Origin: Halarcobacter sp.
GTDB taxonomy: Bacteria > Campylobacterota > Campylobacteria > Campylobacterales > Arcobacteraceae
DNA length: 64,000 nt
Direction of reading: 5' to 3'
Assembly: GCF_963675975.1 (NCBI RefSeq)
Contig: NZ_OY780939.1
Location: forward strand, 2,542,001 to 2,606,000
Shown: in pieces, positions 53,312-62,607 of the stretch
How the letters are laid out: each line of letters begins with the position of its first letter
Numbering within the stretch: position 1 is the first letter of the stretch
Translations under genes and position numbers: made by a program
Notes under the pieces: generated by a model
What the model saw: only the letters and a program-made list of their open reading frames with translations
What the model was told of the DNA's origin: nothing
Database searches by the model: none

Positions 53312-54661
53312 ATGTATAAAGTTATCTTATATTTATTATTAGTAAACACTTACCTGTTTTCACAAAGTGTAAACTACAAAAAAGTTATTGATTTAACCCT
53401 TGAAAATAACCTTGAACTTAAAAACCAAGAATTAAATATTAAAAAATCTAATCTAGATATAGAAAGTGTAAAATCTTACTCATATGGAAAATTAGAATTA
53501 AAGCATGAAATGTCTAGGACAAACCATTCAGGCTATGTATTTAATAATAAACTTTCATCAAGAGAAGCTACATTTAATGATTTTGGAGCTTCAGAATTTA
53601 CAGGCGTATCTGCTTTAAATGTTGAACCAAAAAATCTAAACTATCCTGAAGTAAGAAACAATTTTAATACAAAAGTAACTTTTGAATTACCAATTTTTAC
53701 GGGATTTAAATTGAAAAATCAAGAAGATATGATGAAAATTGCAAAAAAAGCTCAACAATTAAAACTAAACCTTGATAAAAAATCCTTAGAATTTGAAGTT
53801 TTAAAAGCCTACAATGCAGCAGTTGTAGCAAAAGAGTTTATTAAAGCTACAAAAAAAGCCAAAGAATCTGTAAAGCTTTTTGTAACTTCTGCAAATGAGT
53901 TTTACAAAGAGGGTTTAGTAACTAAAATTGATACAAAACAAGCAAGAGTTCATGAACTAAATGTACAAAGTAAACTTACAGAAGCTCAAAATAAATTTAA
54001 TATTGCACTTGCTTATCTAAAATTTCTAACTTCCCAAGATAATATAACTGATGTAGAAAATTTAGAAATAATAAAAGCAAAAGATTATAATTTTAAATCT
54101 CTTTACAAAGAAGCTGTAGATAAAAGAGATGATTTAAAAATGTTAAAACAACAAGAAATAAGTATGCAAAAAAATGTTGAAGTTTCTAACTCTTCTTATT
54201 ATCCAAATGTATATTCATACTTAGAATATGGATTTAATGATGATAAAATAAGTTTTGATAGTGAAAAAGATTACTATATGGGAATGTTAGGAATAAAATT
54301 TACACTTTTTGATAATAATAGAAGTGTACAAAAACAAAAAAGCCAGATAATGTTAAATAAAACTGCTATAAATTTAAATCAATTAAAAGATGCAATTAAA
54401 CTAGAAGTTGAAAAAACATTACTAAACTTAAAAGCAAAAAGAAAAGCATTTAAAGAGAAACAAGAAGCTAAAGAATTGGCTTCTGAAGTTCTAGAACAAT
54501 CAAAACTAATGTATAAAAACCAATTAATACCAATGACTGAACTTTTAAAACAAGAGGCAATTTATAGAGAAAATGAAGCATCACTAATCATGGCTAATTA
54601 TGAATTATCTCTAGCTCTTGCAAGAGTAAATATTGTTTCTGGTCAAAGTCTGAGAAAATAG
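53312..54661 (+). CDS. TolC-family outer-membrane efflux protein
   Basis: A 449-residue exported outer-membrane channel. The signal peptide is YLLLVNTYLFSQS; the mature protein shows the two internal OEP repeats of long helices and short strands (TLENNLELKNQELNIKKSNLDIESV; VKLFVTSANEFYKEGLVTKIDTKQARVHELNVQSKL; and DAIKLEVEKTLLNLKAKRKAFKEKQEAKELASEVLEQSK). It would form the exit duct for the RND pump. GGGCG lies just before the ATG. First gene of a four-frame efflux operon; 10 bases to the adaptor gene. Confidence 0.92.
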   Translation: MYKVILYLLLVNTYLFSQSVNYKKVIDLTLENNLELKNQELNIKKSNLDIESVKSYSYGKLELKHEMSRTNHSGYVFNNKLSSREATFNDFGASEFTGVSALNVEPKNLNYPEVRNNFNTKVTFELPIFTGFKLKNQEDMMKIAKKAQQLKLNLDKKSLEFEVLKAYNAAVVAKEFIKATKKAKESVKLFVTSANEFYKEGLVTKIDTKQARVHELNVQSKLTEAQNKFNIALAYLKFLTSQDNITDVENLEIIKAKDYNFKSLYKEAVDKRDDLKMLKQQEISMQKNVEVSNSSYYPNVYSYLEYGFNDDKISFDSEKDYYMGMLGIKFTLFDNNRSVQKQKSQIMLNKTAINLNQLKDAIKLEVEKTLLNLKAKRKAFKEKQEAKELASEVLEQSKLMYKNQLIPMTELLKQEAIYRENEASLIMANYELSLALARVNIVSGQSLRK

Positions 54662-54671
54662 AGGAAAAAAT

Positions 54672-55439
54672 ATGAAAAAATCAATTTTATTTTTAGTATT
54701 ACTTTTTTTAAGTATAACAAATCTATGGGCACTAGAACTTAGTGGTACAGTTATTTCTGATAATGAAAAAATCATTACTAGTAGATACATGGGATTTATC
54801 AAAAAAGTATATGTAAATGAAGGTGACTTTGTAAAAAAAGGTGATTTACTTTATGAAATAGACTCTTCAAATATTGATAGTAACAAACAAGAGGCCCTAT
54901 TAAATCTTCAAATACAACAAAACAATTTAGATAATGTAGAAACTAACTATCAAAGATATAAAAGATTATATGAAAAAGACTTAATTCCTAAATATGATTT
55001 AGAACAATTAGAGTTAAAACTAAAAAATATAAAAAATATGATCTCTATTGCACAAGCTAAATTAAAAGAGGTAAACTATCAATATAGATACTTAAAAATA
55101 AGAGCTCCAAATGCTGGTCTTATAATCAAAAAAAGCATTAAAAGTGGTGAAATGGCAATGCCAAGCGCACCTGCGATGATTTTATCAGATTTAGATAGTT
55201 TAAAAATCAAAACAGATATAAATGAAAGCAATTTAGGGAAAATAAAAATTGGTCAAGAGGTTGATATATTTATAGAATCAATAAACTTACAATCAAAGGG
55301 TAAAATAGCATCAATAATTCCAAACGTTCAAAATATGACCCACTCTTTTACTATTAAAATCTCTTTTGATAAAAAAGATAAACATATCTATCCAGGGATG
55401 TATAGTAAAATCAACTTGATATTGGATAATAATGAATAA
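54672..55439 (+). CDS. Periplasmic adaptor (membrane-fusion) protein of RND efflux
   Basis: A 255-residue exported adaptor. The signal peptide ends TNLWA. It has a biotinyl-lipoyl-like half (VISDNEKIITSRYMGFIKKVYVNEGDFVKKGDLLYEID), a helical hairpin (NKQEALLNLQIQQNNLDNVETNYQRYKRLYEKDLIPKYDLEQLE), the second lipoyl half (APNAGLIIKKSIKSGEMAMPSAP) and a beta-barrel domain. It is shorter than AcrA-type adaptors (about 370) because the membrane-proximal domain is small. Its stop overlaps the RND start by eight bases. Confidence 0.9.
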   Translation: MKKSILFLVLLFLSITNLWALELSGTVISDNEKIITSRYMGFIKKVYVNEGDFVKKGDLLYEIDSSNIDSNKQEALLNLQIQQNNLDNVETNYQRYKRLYEKDLIPKYDLEQLELKLKNIKNMISIAQAKLKEVNYQYRYLKIRAPNAGLIIKKSIKSGEMAMPSAPAMILSDLDSLKIKTDINESNLGKIKIGQEVDIFIESINLQSKGKIASIIPNVQNMTHSFTIKISFDKKDKHIYPGMYSKINLILDNNE

Positions 55440-56964
55440 TCAATTAAATATAGCAGGAAAACTTGCAAAAATATTTATAGACCATCCATTAACTTTTATC
55501 TTAAGTATTTTTATACTTATGTTAGGCTTTATATCACTGGAGTTTATGCCTAGAGAAGAAAATCCACAAATAAAAGTAAGTGGTGGTGCGGTAATTGTTG
55601 CACTTCCAGGAGCAAGACCTAGTGAAATCAAAAAAGTAATCATTGAACCTTTAGAGAAAAAGATTCGTGAAATAAAAGGTGTAGAACATATATATTCATA
55701 TGCAAAAGATTCAATGGGGATTGTACAAGTACAATATTATATTGGAGAAGATAAAGAGGAATCAAATTTAAAACTCTATGACCAAGTGATGAGAAATATG
55801 GATAATATGCCAAAGGGTGCTATGAGTCCTATTATAAAAACTATGGACATAGATACAGATATACCTATAGCAACTATTGCTTTTTTTACAAAAGATGATA
55901 GTGTTTCTCAAACTAAACTTTATAATGAAATAAGTAAAGTAGCCTATGAGATAAATAAAATAGAAAAAGTAGCCTTAGTAGATTTAAAAGGTGAAAAAAA
56001 GGAGCAATATAATATTGAAGTAAATGCCAATAAAATTGCAGCATATAATCTATCTTTAGGGCAAATAGCAAGTCAAATAAAAGCTTTATCTCTTACAACT
56101 CCAAATATCAATTCAGATAACAATAATAAAAACTTAACAGTTCTTAGTATTAAAAATGCAATAGAATCAAAAGAGGATTTAGAAAACATAATAATCTCAT
56201 ATAACTATAACACCCCTATTCTTTTAAAAGATATAGCTACTATCTCAAGAAGTTATGACAAACAAAATAAAAAAGAAGCCCTACTATATAAGAAAGATAC
56301 AAAAGATAAGGCTATAGAGCAAGTTACCTTAACAATATCAAAACTAAAAGGTGCCAACTCTGTAACAATAAACGAAAATATTTTTGAATATATTTCATCC
56401 ATAAAAGATGAACTAAATGAAAAAGGTATTAAATATGTTATTACAAGAGATGATGGATATACAGCAAATAATGCTGTAAATTCCCTTGTACAAAACCTTT
56501 TGATCTCTATACTTATTATTGCAATCTTACTTATCTTTTCTTTAGGTTTTAAAGAAGCAATGATAGTATCTTTATTAGTTCCAATGATATTATCTTTAAC
56601 ACTATTTATAGGTTTTTTAATGGAAGAGACTATAAATAGAATTACACTTTTTGCTTTAATAGTAAGTTTAGGAATGTTAGTTGATGCAGCTATTATTGTA
56701 ATTGAAAATATAGTAAGACACAAAAAAGAAGATAAAGGTAAAACTGATATTAAAACTTTATCTATAGATGCTACAAATGAGATTGGAAATGCTACAAATA
56801 TAGCAACAATTGCAATTATTATGACTTTTTTTCCTATGTTTTTTGTGGGAGGAATGATGGGACAATTTATGCACCCTCTTCCTATTTTTGTACCTATAGC
56901 ATTGGTTGTTTCTTTAGTAGTTGCATATATATTTACACCATATTTAGTTAAAAAATTTTTGTAA
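55432..56964 (+). CDS. RND efflux pump, N-terminal half (TM1-6)
   Basis: 510 residues covering the first half of an RND transporter: TM1 at about 18-36 (FILSIFILMLGFISLEFMP), the porter domain (GGAVIVALPGARPSEIKKVIIEPLEKKIREIKGVEHIYS), TM2-TM6, with the proton-relay Asp in TM4 (SLGMLVDAAIIVIENIV; the second Asp of AcrB is Ala, as in HME-type pumps). It ends YIFTPYLVKKFL, exactly at the TM6/TM7 cytoplasmic linker. The second half follows in the same frame after a single TAA. The pump should export substrates using proton flux; see the split-pump finding. Confidence 0.92.
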   Translation: MNNQLNIAGKLAKIFIDHPLTFILSIFILMLGFISLEFMPREENPQIKVSGGAVIVALPGARPSEIKKVIIEPLEKKIREIKGVEHIYSYAKDSMGIVQVQYYIGEDKEESNLKLYDQVMRNMDNMPKGAMSPIIKTMDIDTDIPIATIAFFTKDDSVSQTKLYNEISKVAYEINKIEKVALVDLKGEKKEQYNIEVNANKIAAYNLSLGQIASQIKALSLTTPNINSDNNNKNLTVLSIKNAIESKEDLENIIISYNYNTPILLKDIATISRSYDKQNKKEALLYKKDTKDKAIEQVTLTISKLKGANSVTINENIFEYISSIKDELNEKGIKYVITRDDGYTANNAVNSLVQNLLISILIIAILLIFSLGFKEAMIVSLLVPMILSLTLFIGFLMEETINRITLFALIVSLGMLVDAAIIVIENIVRHKKEDKGKTDIKTLSIDATNEIGNATNIATIAIIMTFFPMFFVGGMMGQFMHPLPIFVPIALVVSLVVAYIFTPYLVKKFL

Positions 56965-56973
56965 GGCTTAAAG

Positions 56974-58623
56974 ATGAAACTAGAAAAATTTATATATGAG
57001 ATACTTCAAAGCCCTAAAAAAACTTTAATGGTGTATTTAATAACCTTAGTATTATTTACGTTAAGCGTTGCAACATTTCCAACAGAGATTGTAAAAGCAA
57101 AGATGTTACCTAGTAAAGACTCTGATACTTTTTCAGTATATGTTGACTTAAAAGATGGTTCATCAGTAAGTGAAACAAAAGAGGTTACAGGATGTATTTC
57201 AAAAAAACTTATCTCAAAAGATTTAGTAACTGATGTTTCTGTATTTGTAGGGGAAGGACAACCTCTTGATTTTGCTGCATTGGTTAAACAAAGTGCTTTA
57301 AAAGATAAACAATCTCAAGCTGAAATAATGGTAAATATCAAAAAAGATAGGGATATTACAAGCTACAACTTTGTAAGTTCTATAAGAGATGAACTTCAAG
57401 ATTGTTCAAAATATGATGCAAATATAAAACTGATTGAATTACCAGCAGGCCCTCCTGTATTAGCTTCTATAGTAGCTGAAATATATGGTGGAAACTCTTT
57501 TGAGAGTAGAAAAAAACTTGCAACAGAGGTAGCTAAAGTACTTAATAATCAAAAAACTCTTGTAGATATAGATATTATGGCTGATGATATATATGATAAA
57601 TATGAGATTATATTAGATAATAATAAGATAATAAAAAGTGGATTATCACTTGAACAAGTAAAAAATATAATCTACATAGCTTATGAAGGAGTTGTATTAT
57701 CAGTTGTAAATGAAAAAGATTCGCAAAGTCAAGTGCCAATATTTTTAAGACTTGATAATCAAAGATTATTTGATTCAAATAAAAAAGAGGCTATTTTAAA
57801 TAAATTATCAACCTTAAAACTTGTAAATAAAAATGGCTTTACTATTCCATTAACAGAGTTAATTGAAGTTAGAAAAACTATAAAAGAACCAACCCTTACA
57901 GCAAAAAATTTAAACCCTATGATAAATGTAATTGCTGAAACAGATAAAGATAGTCAAATATATCCATTATTAGACGCAAGAGATGAGTTTTTAAACAATT
58001 TTAATACAAACTATGAGGTAACACGTTCAAACCTTTTAAACCTTGAATTTAAAGACAAAAATACAAATGAAACTTTTAAACTTGTTTGGGATGGTGAATT
58101 GAAAGTTACAATTGATACTTTTATAGATTTAGGTGGAGCATTTATAATTGCTTTAGTATTAATATTCTTTTTGATGGTTGTTTATTATAAAAACTTTGCT
58201 GTTTCAGGAGGAATTGTATTAGCAAGCTTTATCTCTATCATTGGAGTAATTTTTGCTCATATTATAATGGATTTAATAACAACAGACACTTTTTATCTAA
58301 CAGCAACTTCTTTAATAGGATTTATTGGTTTAATAGGTATAAATTCAAGAAATTCAACTCTTATTATTGATTTCACAAAACAATTAGTTGAAGAGAAAGG
58401 TTTATCAATAAATGAAGCAATAGCAAAAGCAACAGCTACAAGATCAAAACCTATTATACTTACAGTACTTACAATGGTTTTTGCTTCTTCTCTTTTAGCT
58501 ACAGATGCTGTATTTGGTGGATTGGGAGTTGCTTTAATTGGAGGAACACTAATCTCTTATGTAGTATCAATGTTTTTTGTTCCAGTGATTATAAAAAATC
58601 AGATAAAATCTATTTTAAAATAA
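56974..58623 (+). CDS. RND efflux pump, C-terminal half (TM7-12)
   Basis: 549 residues covering the second half: TM7 at about 18-37 (TLMVYLITLVLFTLSVATF), the porter domain (DGSSVSETKEVTGCISKKL; AGPPVLASIVAEIYG), then TM8-TM12, including FIGLIGINSRNSTLIIDF in the TM10 area and ATRSKPIILTVLTMVFASSLLATDAVFGGLGVALIGG near the end. It is in the same frame as the first half, nine bases beyond its TAA, with TAAGG as possible ribosome site before ATG. The two halves together (1059 residues) have the length of an intact RND pump, so nothing appears missing except continuity. Confidence 0.92.
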   Translation: MKLEKFIYEILQSPKKTLMVYLITLVLFTLSVATFPTEIVKAKMLPSKDSDTFSVYVDLKDGSSVSETKEVTGCISKKLISKDLVTDVSVFVGEGQPLDFAALVKQSALKDKQSQAEIMVNIKKDRDITSYNFVSSIRDELQDCSKYDANIKLIELPAGPPVLASIVAEIYGGNSFESRKKLATEVAKVLNNQKTLVDIDIMADDIYDKYEIILDNNKIIKSGLSLEQVKNIIYIAYEGVVLSVVNEKDSQSQVPIFLRLDNQRLFDSNKKEAILNKLSTLKLVNKNGFTIPLTELIEVRKTIKEPTLTAKNLNPMINVIAETDKDSQIYPLLDARDEFLNNFNTNYEVTRSNLLNLEFKDKNTNETFKLVWDGELKVTIDTFIDLGGAFIIALVLIFFLMVVYYKNFAVSGGIVLASFISIIGVIFAHIIMDLITTDTFYLTATSLIGFIGLIGINSRNSTLIIDFTKQLVEEKGLSINEAIAKATATRSKPIILTVLTMVFASSLLATDAVFGGLGVALIGGTLISYVVSMFFVPVIIKNQIKSILK

Positions 58624-58625
58624 AA

Positions 58626-58651
58626 AAGGTTACCTTTTAAAAGGTAACCTT
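58626..58651. terminator. Bidirectional terminator after the efflux operon
   Basis: AAGGTTACCTTTT and AAAAGGTAACCTT form a perfect 13-base palindrome in the 26-base gap between the RND gene and the convergent acetyltransferase gene, with T-rich flanks. Confidence 0.8.
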
Positions 58652-59111
58652 ATAAGTCATAAACCATTGCTATCTCTTCACAGATAGGAAAATGTTTACA
58701 CCTTATACAATCAGCCCAAATTTTATGTTCTGGTATCTTATCTTTTTCAATTTCATAAAAACCTAAACTTTCAAAAAAACCTTTTTTATAAGTAAGTGAT
58801 AAGATTTGTTGTAAACCTAGTTTTCTTCCCTCACGAATACAGGCTTCAACAAGTTTTTTACCAAGTTTCAAACCTCTATATTTTTCAGAAACAACTAAAC
58901 TTCTAACTTCAGATAATCTAATAGAATGTATATGTAAAGCTGTAAATCCAGCTATTTTCCCATCAACTTCAACTACTGTATAAGATCTGATTGTATTAGC
59001 CATTTCATCTTCTGTTCTAAGAAGAATAATACCTTTATCAACCTCTTCTTGTACTAACTCTTGCATCTCTTTAATATGCGTTACATCTGGTTTAAAAAAA
59101 TTAATTTCCAA
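58650..59111 (-). CDS. argA: ArgA-like N-acetyltransferase (GNAT)
   Basis: A 153-residue GNAT protein similar to short N-acetylglutamate synthases of Campylobacterota, the first arginine step. Motif A is VRSLVVSEKYRGLKLGKKLVEACI (R/Q-x-x-G-x-G/A type, here RGLKLGKK) and motif B is LSLTYKKGFFESLGFYEI. A C-terminal Cys cluster ADCIRCKHFPICEE (C-x2-C-x5-C) may bind metal. It is the last gene of the operon starting at 63997 and overlaps the EngB gene by 11 bases. Another acetyltransferase function cannot be excluded. Confidence 0.78.
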   Translation of the reverse strand: MEINFFKPDVTHIKEMQELVQEEVDKGIILLRTEDEMANTIRSYTVVEVDGKIAGFTALHIHSIRLSEVRSLVVSEKYRGLKLGKKLVEACIREGRKLGLQQILSLTYKKGFFESLGFYEIEKDKIPEHKIWADCIRCKHFPICEEIAMVYDL

Positions 59112-59703
59112 AAAGATATCCTGTTATTGCATTTTGTAGTTGATCTAAACCTCTTTTTTTAAGGTTAGACACAAATATACCTTGTGGGTACGCTCTTTTA
59201 AGTTTTTGTAAATCATTTTGTTTTAATTTATCAATTTTTGTAAAAGCATGAATTATAATTTGATCCCCTCTTTTAATTGATCCTAAAAATTCATCCACGT
59301 TTTTATCAATGTCAAGTTCGGGATGCCTTGCATCTATTAGATGAACAAAAATTTGTAAACACGGTCTTTGTTCTAAATATCCAGTTAGATTTTTATTCCA
59401 CTCTTTTTTAAGACTTTTTGATACTCTGGCATATCCAAATCCAGGTAAATCAACAAATCTTGCATAAATATAAGGTAACTCTTCATTTTGGGTTTTAAAT
59501 TTAATTTCAAAATAATTTATCAATTGAGTTTTACCAGGAGTTGAAGAAGATTTTGCTAAACCTTTTCTATTTGTTAAAGTGTTTAATAATGATGATTTCC
59601 CAACATTACTTCTACCTAAAAAAGCCACTTCTGCTCTATCTGGACTTGGTGAATCAACTATACTTTGAGCTGAAGTTAAAAATTTTGCATCTACAATTTT
59701 CAT
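59101..59703 (-). CDS. engB: Ribosome-biogenesis GTPase EngB (YsxC/YihA)
   Basis: A 200-residue GTPase for large-subunit assembly. G1 is GRSNVGKSS (30-38), followed by KSSSTPGKTQLINYFEI (switch), G3 VDLPGFGYARVS, G4 TKIDKL and G5 SNLKKRGLD. It overlaps the lptA stop by one base (TAATG) and the argA-like gene by 11. Length is normal for the family. Confidence 0.95.
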   Translation of the reverse strand: MKIVDAKFLTSAQSIVDSPSPDRAEVAFLGRSNVGKSSLLNTLTNRKGLAKSSSTPGKTQLINYFEIKFKTQNEELPYIYARFVDLPGFGYARVSKSLKKEWNKNLTGYLEQRPCLQIFVHLIDARHPELDIDKNVDEFLGSIKRGDQIIIHAFTKIDKLKQNDLQKLKRAYPQGIFVSNLKKRGLDQLQNAITGYLFGN

Positions 59704-60188
59704 TACTTATCTGCTCCACTATCAATATTTAAAATAAATCTAACAGGTTGATCTTCTTTTCCAACTACTCTTGCATTTCCTGTTAATTGATTAATATAAA
59801 TTTTTTCACCAATAAGTTCTCTTTGCTCAATTTGTTCTTTAATATAGCCATTTCCAATAACAGTATACTCTTGTGTATTTGGATTATAAATTACTTTTTT
59901 CCCTTTTCCATTATAAATCTTACCATTAGAATGTATCTCAAAACTTACATTTCCAGTTGCCACATATTTTATAGGTTGTTTTGCTTTTCCTTTACTATTA
60001 GGTGTCATATATATTTCTAATTTTTGAGAATTTAATTTATCTTTTACTTTTAAAAGTTTTACATTACCTGTAAATATTGTTAATCCAGTAGCATCGTTTG
60101 TTTCAAAATGGTTAGCATCTATTATTAGTTTTTCAGTTTCTGCAAAAAGCATAGTAGTTAACATAAAAACTACGAATAAAAATTTCAT
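59703..60188 (-). CDS. lptA: LPS-transport periplasmic protein LptA
   Basis: A 161-residue exported OstA-like protein. The signal peptide is FLFVVFMLTTMLFA; the beta-jellyroll segments are LIIDANHFETNDATGLTIFTGNVKLLKVKDKLNSQKLEIYM and VIYNPNTQEYTVIGNGYIKEQIE. LptA polymerises to bridge the periplasm and carry lipopolysaccharide to LptD. It follows lptC by four bases, in the order lptC-lptA-engB that recurs in Campylobacterota. Confidence 0.9.
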   Translation of the reverse strand: MKFLFVVFMLTTMLFAETEKLIIDANHFETNDATGLTIFTGNVKLLKVKDKLNSQKLEIYMTPNSKGKAKQPIKYVATGNVSFEIHSNGKIYNGKGKKVIYNPNTQEYTVIGNGYIKEQIEQRELIGEKIYINQLTGNARVVGKEDQPVRFILNIDSGADK

Positions 60189-60192
60189 ATTA

Positions 60193-60729
60193 TTAATTTC
60201 CTTTTTTCTCTATATCAATTTCAAAATGTGTTTTTAAAGCATTCATATAATACTTATTTAAATCTAAATACATATTTTCACCCTCTAAGTAATTATTAAA
60301 ATAAGTTCCCTCAAAGGGTAAAGTGTTTGTTGCTATTTTTGTTTCTGCATTATATAATAATTCATCAGTATTTAATGTCATATAGTTATTTCTTGTAAAT
60401 TGAACATTATTTATAAATTTAAAATTATTCTCTCTTTTTATAATTAAATCAGCTAATAATGTATCTGTAATCTCTTGTTTATCATTATCAATACTTTTAA
60501 GCATTAAAGAACCATCATACATTAAATCTCTATCTTTATATCTTATAGCTTCTTTAGTAAAAATTATTCTATTCATACTATTAGTATTTAAAGTATACAT
60601 GGTTGAATCAACAAAGGTTAATAAAGGTCTATCTTCATTAGTATTCCTTTTAGATCTTTGTTCTACAGGCATAAAATAACCTGTTATTGATAAACTAAGA
60701 AGAACAAATACAAATATTCTTATAACCAT
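60193..60729 (-). CDS. lptC: LPS-transport protein LptC
   Basis: A 178-residue single-pass inner-membrane protein. N-terminal anchor IFVFVLLSLSITGYFM, then a periplasmic OstA-like jellyroll: PLLTFVDSTMYTLNTNSMNRIIFTKEAIRYKDRDLMYDG and NNYMTLNTDELLYNAETKIAT. It receives lipopolysaccharide from LptBFG and hands it to LptA, encoded next. Its start overlaps kdsC by ten bases. Confidence 0.87.
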   Translation of the reverse strand: MVIRIFVFVLLSLSITGYFMPVEQRSKRNTNEDRPLLTFVDSTMYTLNTNSMNRIIFTKEAIRYKDRDLMYDGSLMLKSIDNDKQEITDTLLADLIIKRENNFKFINNVQFTRNNYMTLNTDELLYNAETKIATNTLPFEGTYFNNYLEGENMYLDLNKYYMNALKTHFEIDIEKKGN

Positions 60730-61217
60730 GCTTTAATAAAATCCTCTTCAATACCATCTTCTTTAATTATAAATTCAATCATTTCTCTTACTGCACCTTT
60801 CCCACCAGATGCATTACAAACTACATTAACTATCTCTTTAACATAATTTGAACCATTTAAAGGAGTGAATGATAACCCTGCTTTTTTCAACATTTTATAA
60901 TCATTTAAATCATCACCAATAGCTGCAACTTGAGCCCAAGAAATATTTTCTTCTTTTAAAATATTTTCTAAAATTTCATCTTTGTTGTGAACACCTTGAT
61001 AAAGATGCTTTATACCTAACTCTTTTGCTCTTTTTTCAACTATTAAAGATTTACGCCCTGTAATAATTGCAGCATTTTTATTAAGCTTTTTTGTCCATGT
61101 TGCAATAGCTAAACCATCTGACACATCAAATGTTTTTAACTCTTCTCCACTATTTGTATAAGTTATTCCTCCATCAGTTAATGTACCATCAACATCCAGA
61201 ACAATTAATTCAATCAT
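60720..61217 (-). CDS. kdsC: 3-deoxy-D-manno-octulosonate-8-phosphate phosphatase KdsC
   Basis: A 165-residue HAD phosphatase without cap domain. Motif I is LDVDGTLTDG (D8 and D10), motif II ITGRKS, motif III Lys and the acidic pair in AAIGDDLNDYKML, ending in the C-terminal GGKGAVREMIEFI segment that closes the neighbouring active site in the tetramer. It makes Kdo for the lipopolysaccharide core, consistent with the lpt genes that follow. Confidence 0.94.
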   Translation of the reverse strand: MIELIVLDVDGTLTDGGITYTNSGEELKTFDVSDGLAIATWTKKLNKNAAIITGRKSLIVEKRAKELGIKHLYQGVHNKDEILENILKEENISWAQVAAIGDDLNDYKMLKKAGLSFTPLNGSNYVKEIVNVVCNASGGKGAVREMIEFIIKEDGIEEDFIKAWL

Positions 61218-61786
61218 AAAACACCTTTAGTACTAGGTACTCCAAGTTTTTCATTTATTACCATTGCTCTTCTTAAAGCAACTGCAAAAGCTTTGAAACT
61301 AGCTTCTAAAATATGGTGTTTATTTCTACCTCTATCATTTATAATATGACAAGTAATTCCTGAATTCATAACTAATGCATGGAAAAATTCTTCTGCTAAC
61401 TCAACATCAAACTCTCCAACTTTTCCAGTAATATTTACTTCATAAACCAAAAAAGGTCTGTTTGATAAATCTAAAGCACAAGTTGTTGCAGCTTCATCCA
61501 TAACGACTGTTGCATTACCATATCTCTCAACATTTTTAATAGGAAAAATTTCATCTTTTAAAGCTTTTCCTAAAACAATACCACAATCCTCAACACTGTG
61601 ATGAGCATCTATATGTAAATCACCTTTACAAGTTAACTCAATATCTATACCACTATGTTTAGATAAAGCTTCAAGCATATGATCAAAAAAACCAACTCCA
61701 GTGTCTATTTTTGAGTTACCACACCCATCAATATCAACTTTGCAGAAAATATCTGTTTCTTTTGTCTTTCTACTAAATTCTGTCAT
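61214..61786 (-). CDS. hisB: Imidazoleglycerol-phosphate dehydratase HisB
   Basis: A 190-residue monofunctional IGPD of histidine synthesis. It has the N-terminal TKETDI / IDTGVGFFDHMLEALSKHSGIDIELTCKGDLHIDAHHSVEDCGIVLG, with His ligands for Mn, and the second-half repeat EFFHALVMNSGITCHI, GRNKHHILEASFKAFAVALRRA. It overlaps kdsC by four bases. The phosphatase domain of the fused enterobacterial HisB is absent, as is usual outside that group. Confidence 0.96.
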   Translation of the reverse strand: MTEFSRKTKETDIFCKVDIDGCGNSKIDTGVGFFDHMLEALSKHSGIDIELTCKGDLHIDAHHSVEDCGIVLGKALKDEIFPIKNVERYGNATVVMDEAATTCALDLSNRPFLVYEVNITGKVGEFDVELAEEFFHALVMNSGITCHIINDRGRNKHHILEASFKAFAVALRRAMVINEKLGVPSTKGVL

Positions 61787-61794
61787 TCTTTTTC

Positions 61795-62607
61795 CTATTC
61801 AGCAATTATCATTGCACTATTAAGATCATTATTCTTTTTAAAGTCTCTCGCTTCTTCTTCTGATCTGAAACCTGAAACCCATACACGGTTAATTGGTTGT
61901 TCTAAATAAACACCCTCTTTTATAACTACATTATACCTATCTTCAAGTATCATTTCAAATTTTCTTTTTGTAATCTCAGCACCCTCTAATCTTCTAAATG
62001 CACCAACTTGAACATAATACTTACCAACAGTAGCAGTTTCAGCTTTTTCCTGTTTTGTTTTTGCAATTTTGGCATGGAAACCTAAAACTGTAACTTTTAC
62101 ATTAGCAGTACCTTTTCCCACCATATCTACTTCATGGGCAGCTTTATTTGATAAGTCAATTATTCTTCCACTAACAAAAGGTCCTCTGTCATTGATTCTA
62201 ACAATTGTTGATTTTCCATTATCTAAATTATCTACTTTAACCATTGTATTCATTGGTAGTGTTTTATGTGCAGCTGTCATTGCATACATATTATAAACTT
62301 CACCATTTGAAGTTTTTTTAGCATGAAAGTTTGGACCATACCATGAAGCAATTCCCCTTTGAACATCACCTACTTTTGCTAAAGTTGGATAATACCATTT
62401 CCCTGCTATTTGGTATGGCCTCATAGTTGCTCTATGCATCGCTTTAGAGTTTCTAATCTTTTCTTTTGGAATATCTTTATAAGTTTTTGAAGAATTATTT
62501 CCTGTATAGTAACTTATAGTTCTGCTTTTTTCTGAACATCCACTAAAAAAAATAATTGAAGATAAAGAAACAATCGTAAGTGGTAATTTATATTTATCTA
62601 ATAACAA
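61795..62607 (-). CDS. rlpA: Septal ring lytic transglycosylase RlpA
   Basis: A 270-residue lipoprotein: lipobox IFFSGC (Cys about 24). The double-psi beta-barrel (about 85-180) shows GIASWYGPNFHAKKTSNGEVYNMYAMTAAHKTLP, MVKVDNLDNGKSTIVRINDRGPF with Asp of the catalytic region, and GRIIDLSNKAA. A C-terminal SPOR domain (YYVQVGAFRRLEGAEITKR ... VWVSGFRSEEEARDFKKN) binds denuded glycan at the septum. It overlaps the MltD-like gene by 14 bases. Confidence 0.93.
   Translation of the reverse strand: MLLDKYKLPLTIVSLSSIIFFSGCSEKSRTISYYTGNNSSKTYKDIPKEKIRNSKAMHRATMRPYQIAGKWYYPTLAKVGDVQRGIASWYGPNFHAKKTSNGEVYNMYAMTAAHKTLPMNTMVKVDNLDNGKSTIVRINDRGPFVSGRIIDLSNKAAHEVDMVGKGTANVKVTVLGFHAKIAKTKQEKAETATVGKYYVQVGAFRRLEGAEITKRKFEMILEDRYNVVIKEGVYLEQPINRVWVSGFRSEEEARDFKKNNDLNSAMIIAE

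Noticed and set aside
56253-56723. 156-codon minus-strand frame in the RND N-terminal half
   Set aside because: The opposite strand encodes conserved RND helices; no ribosome site or recognisable protein.
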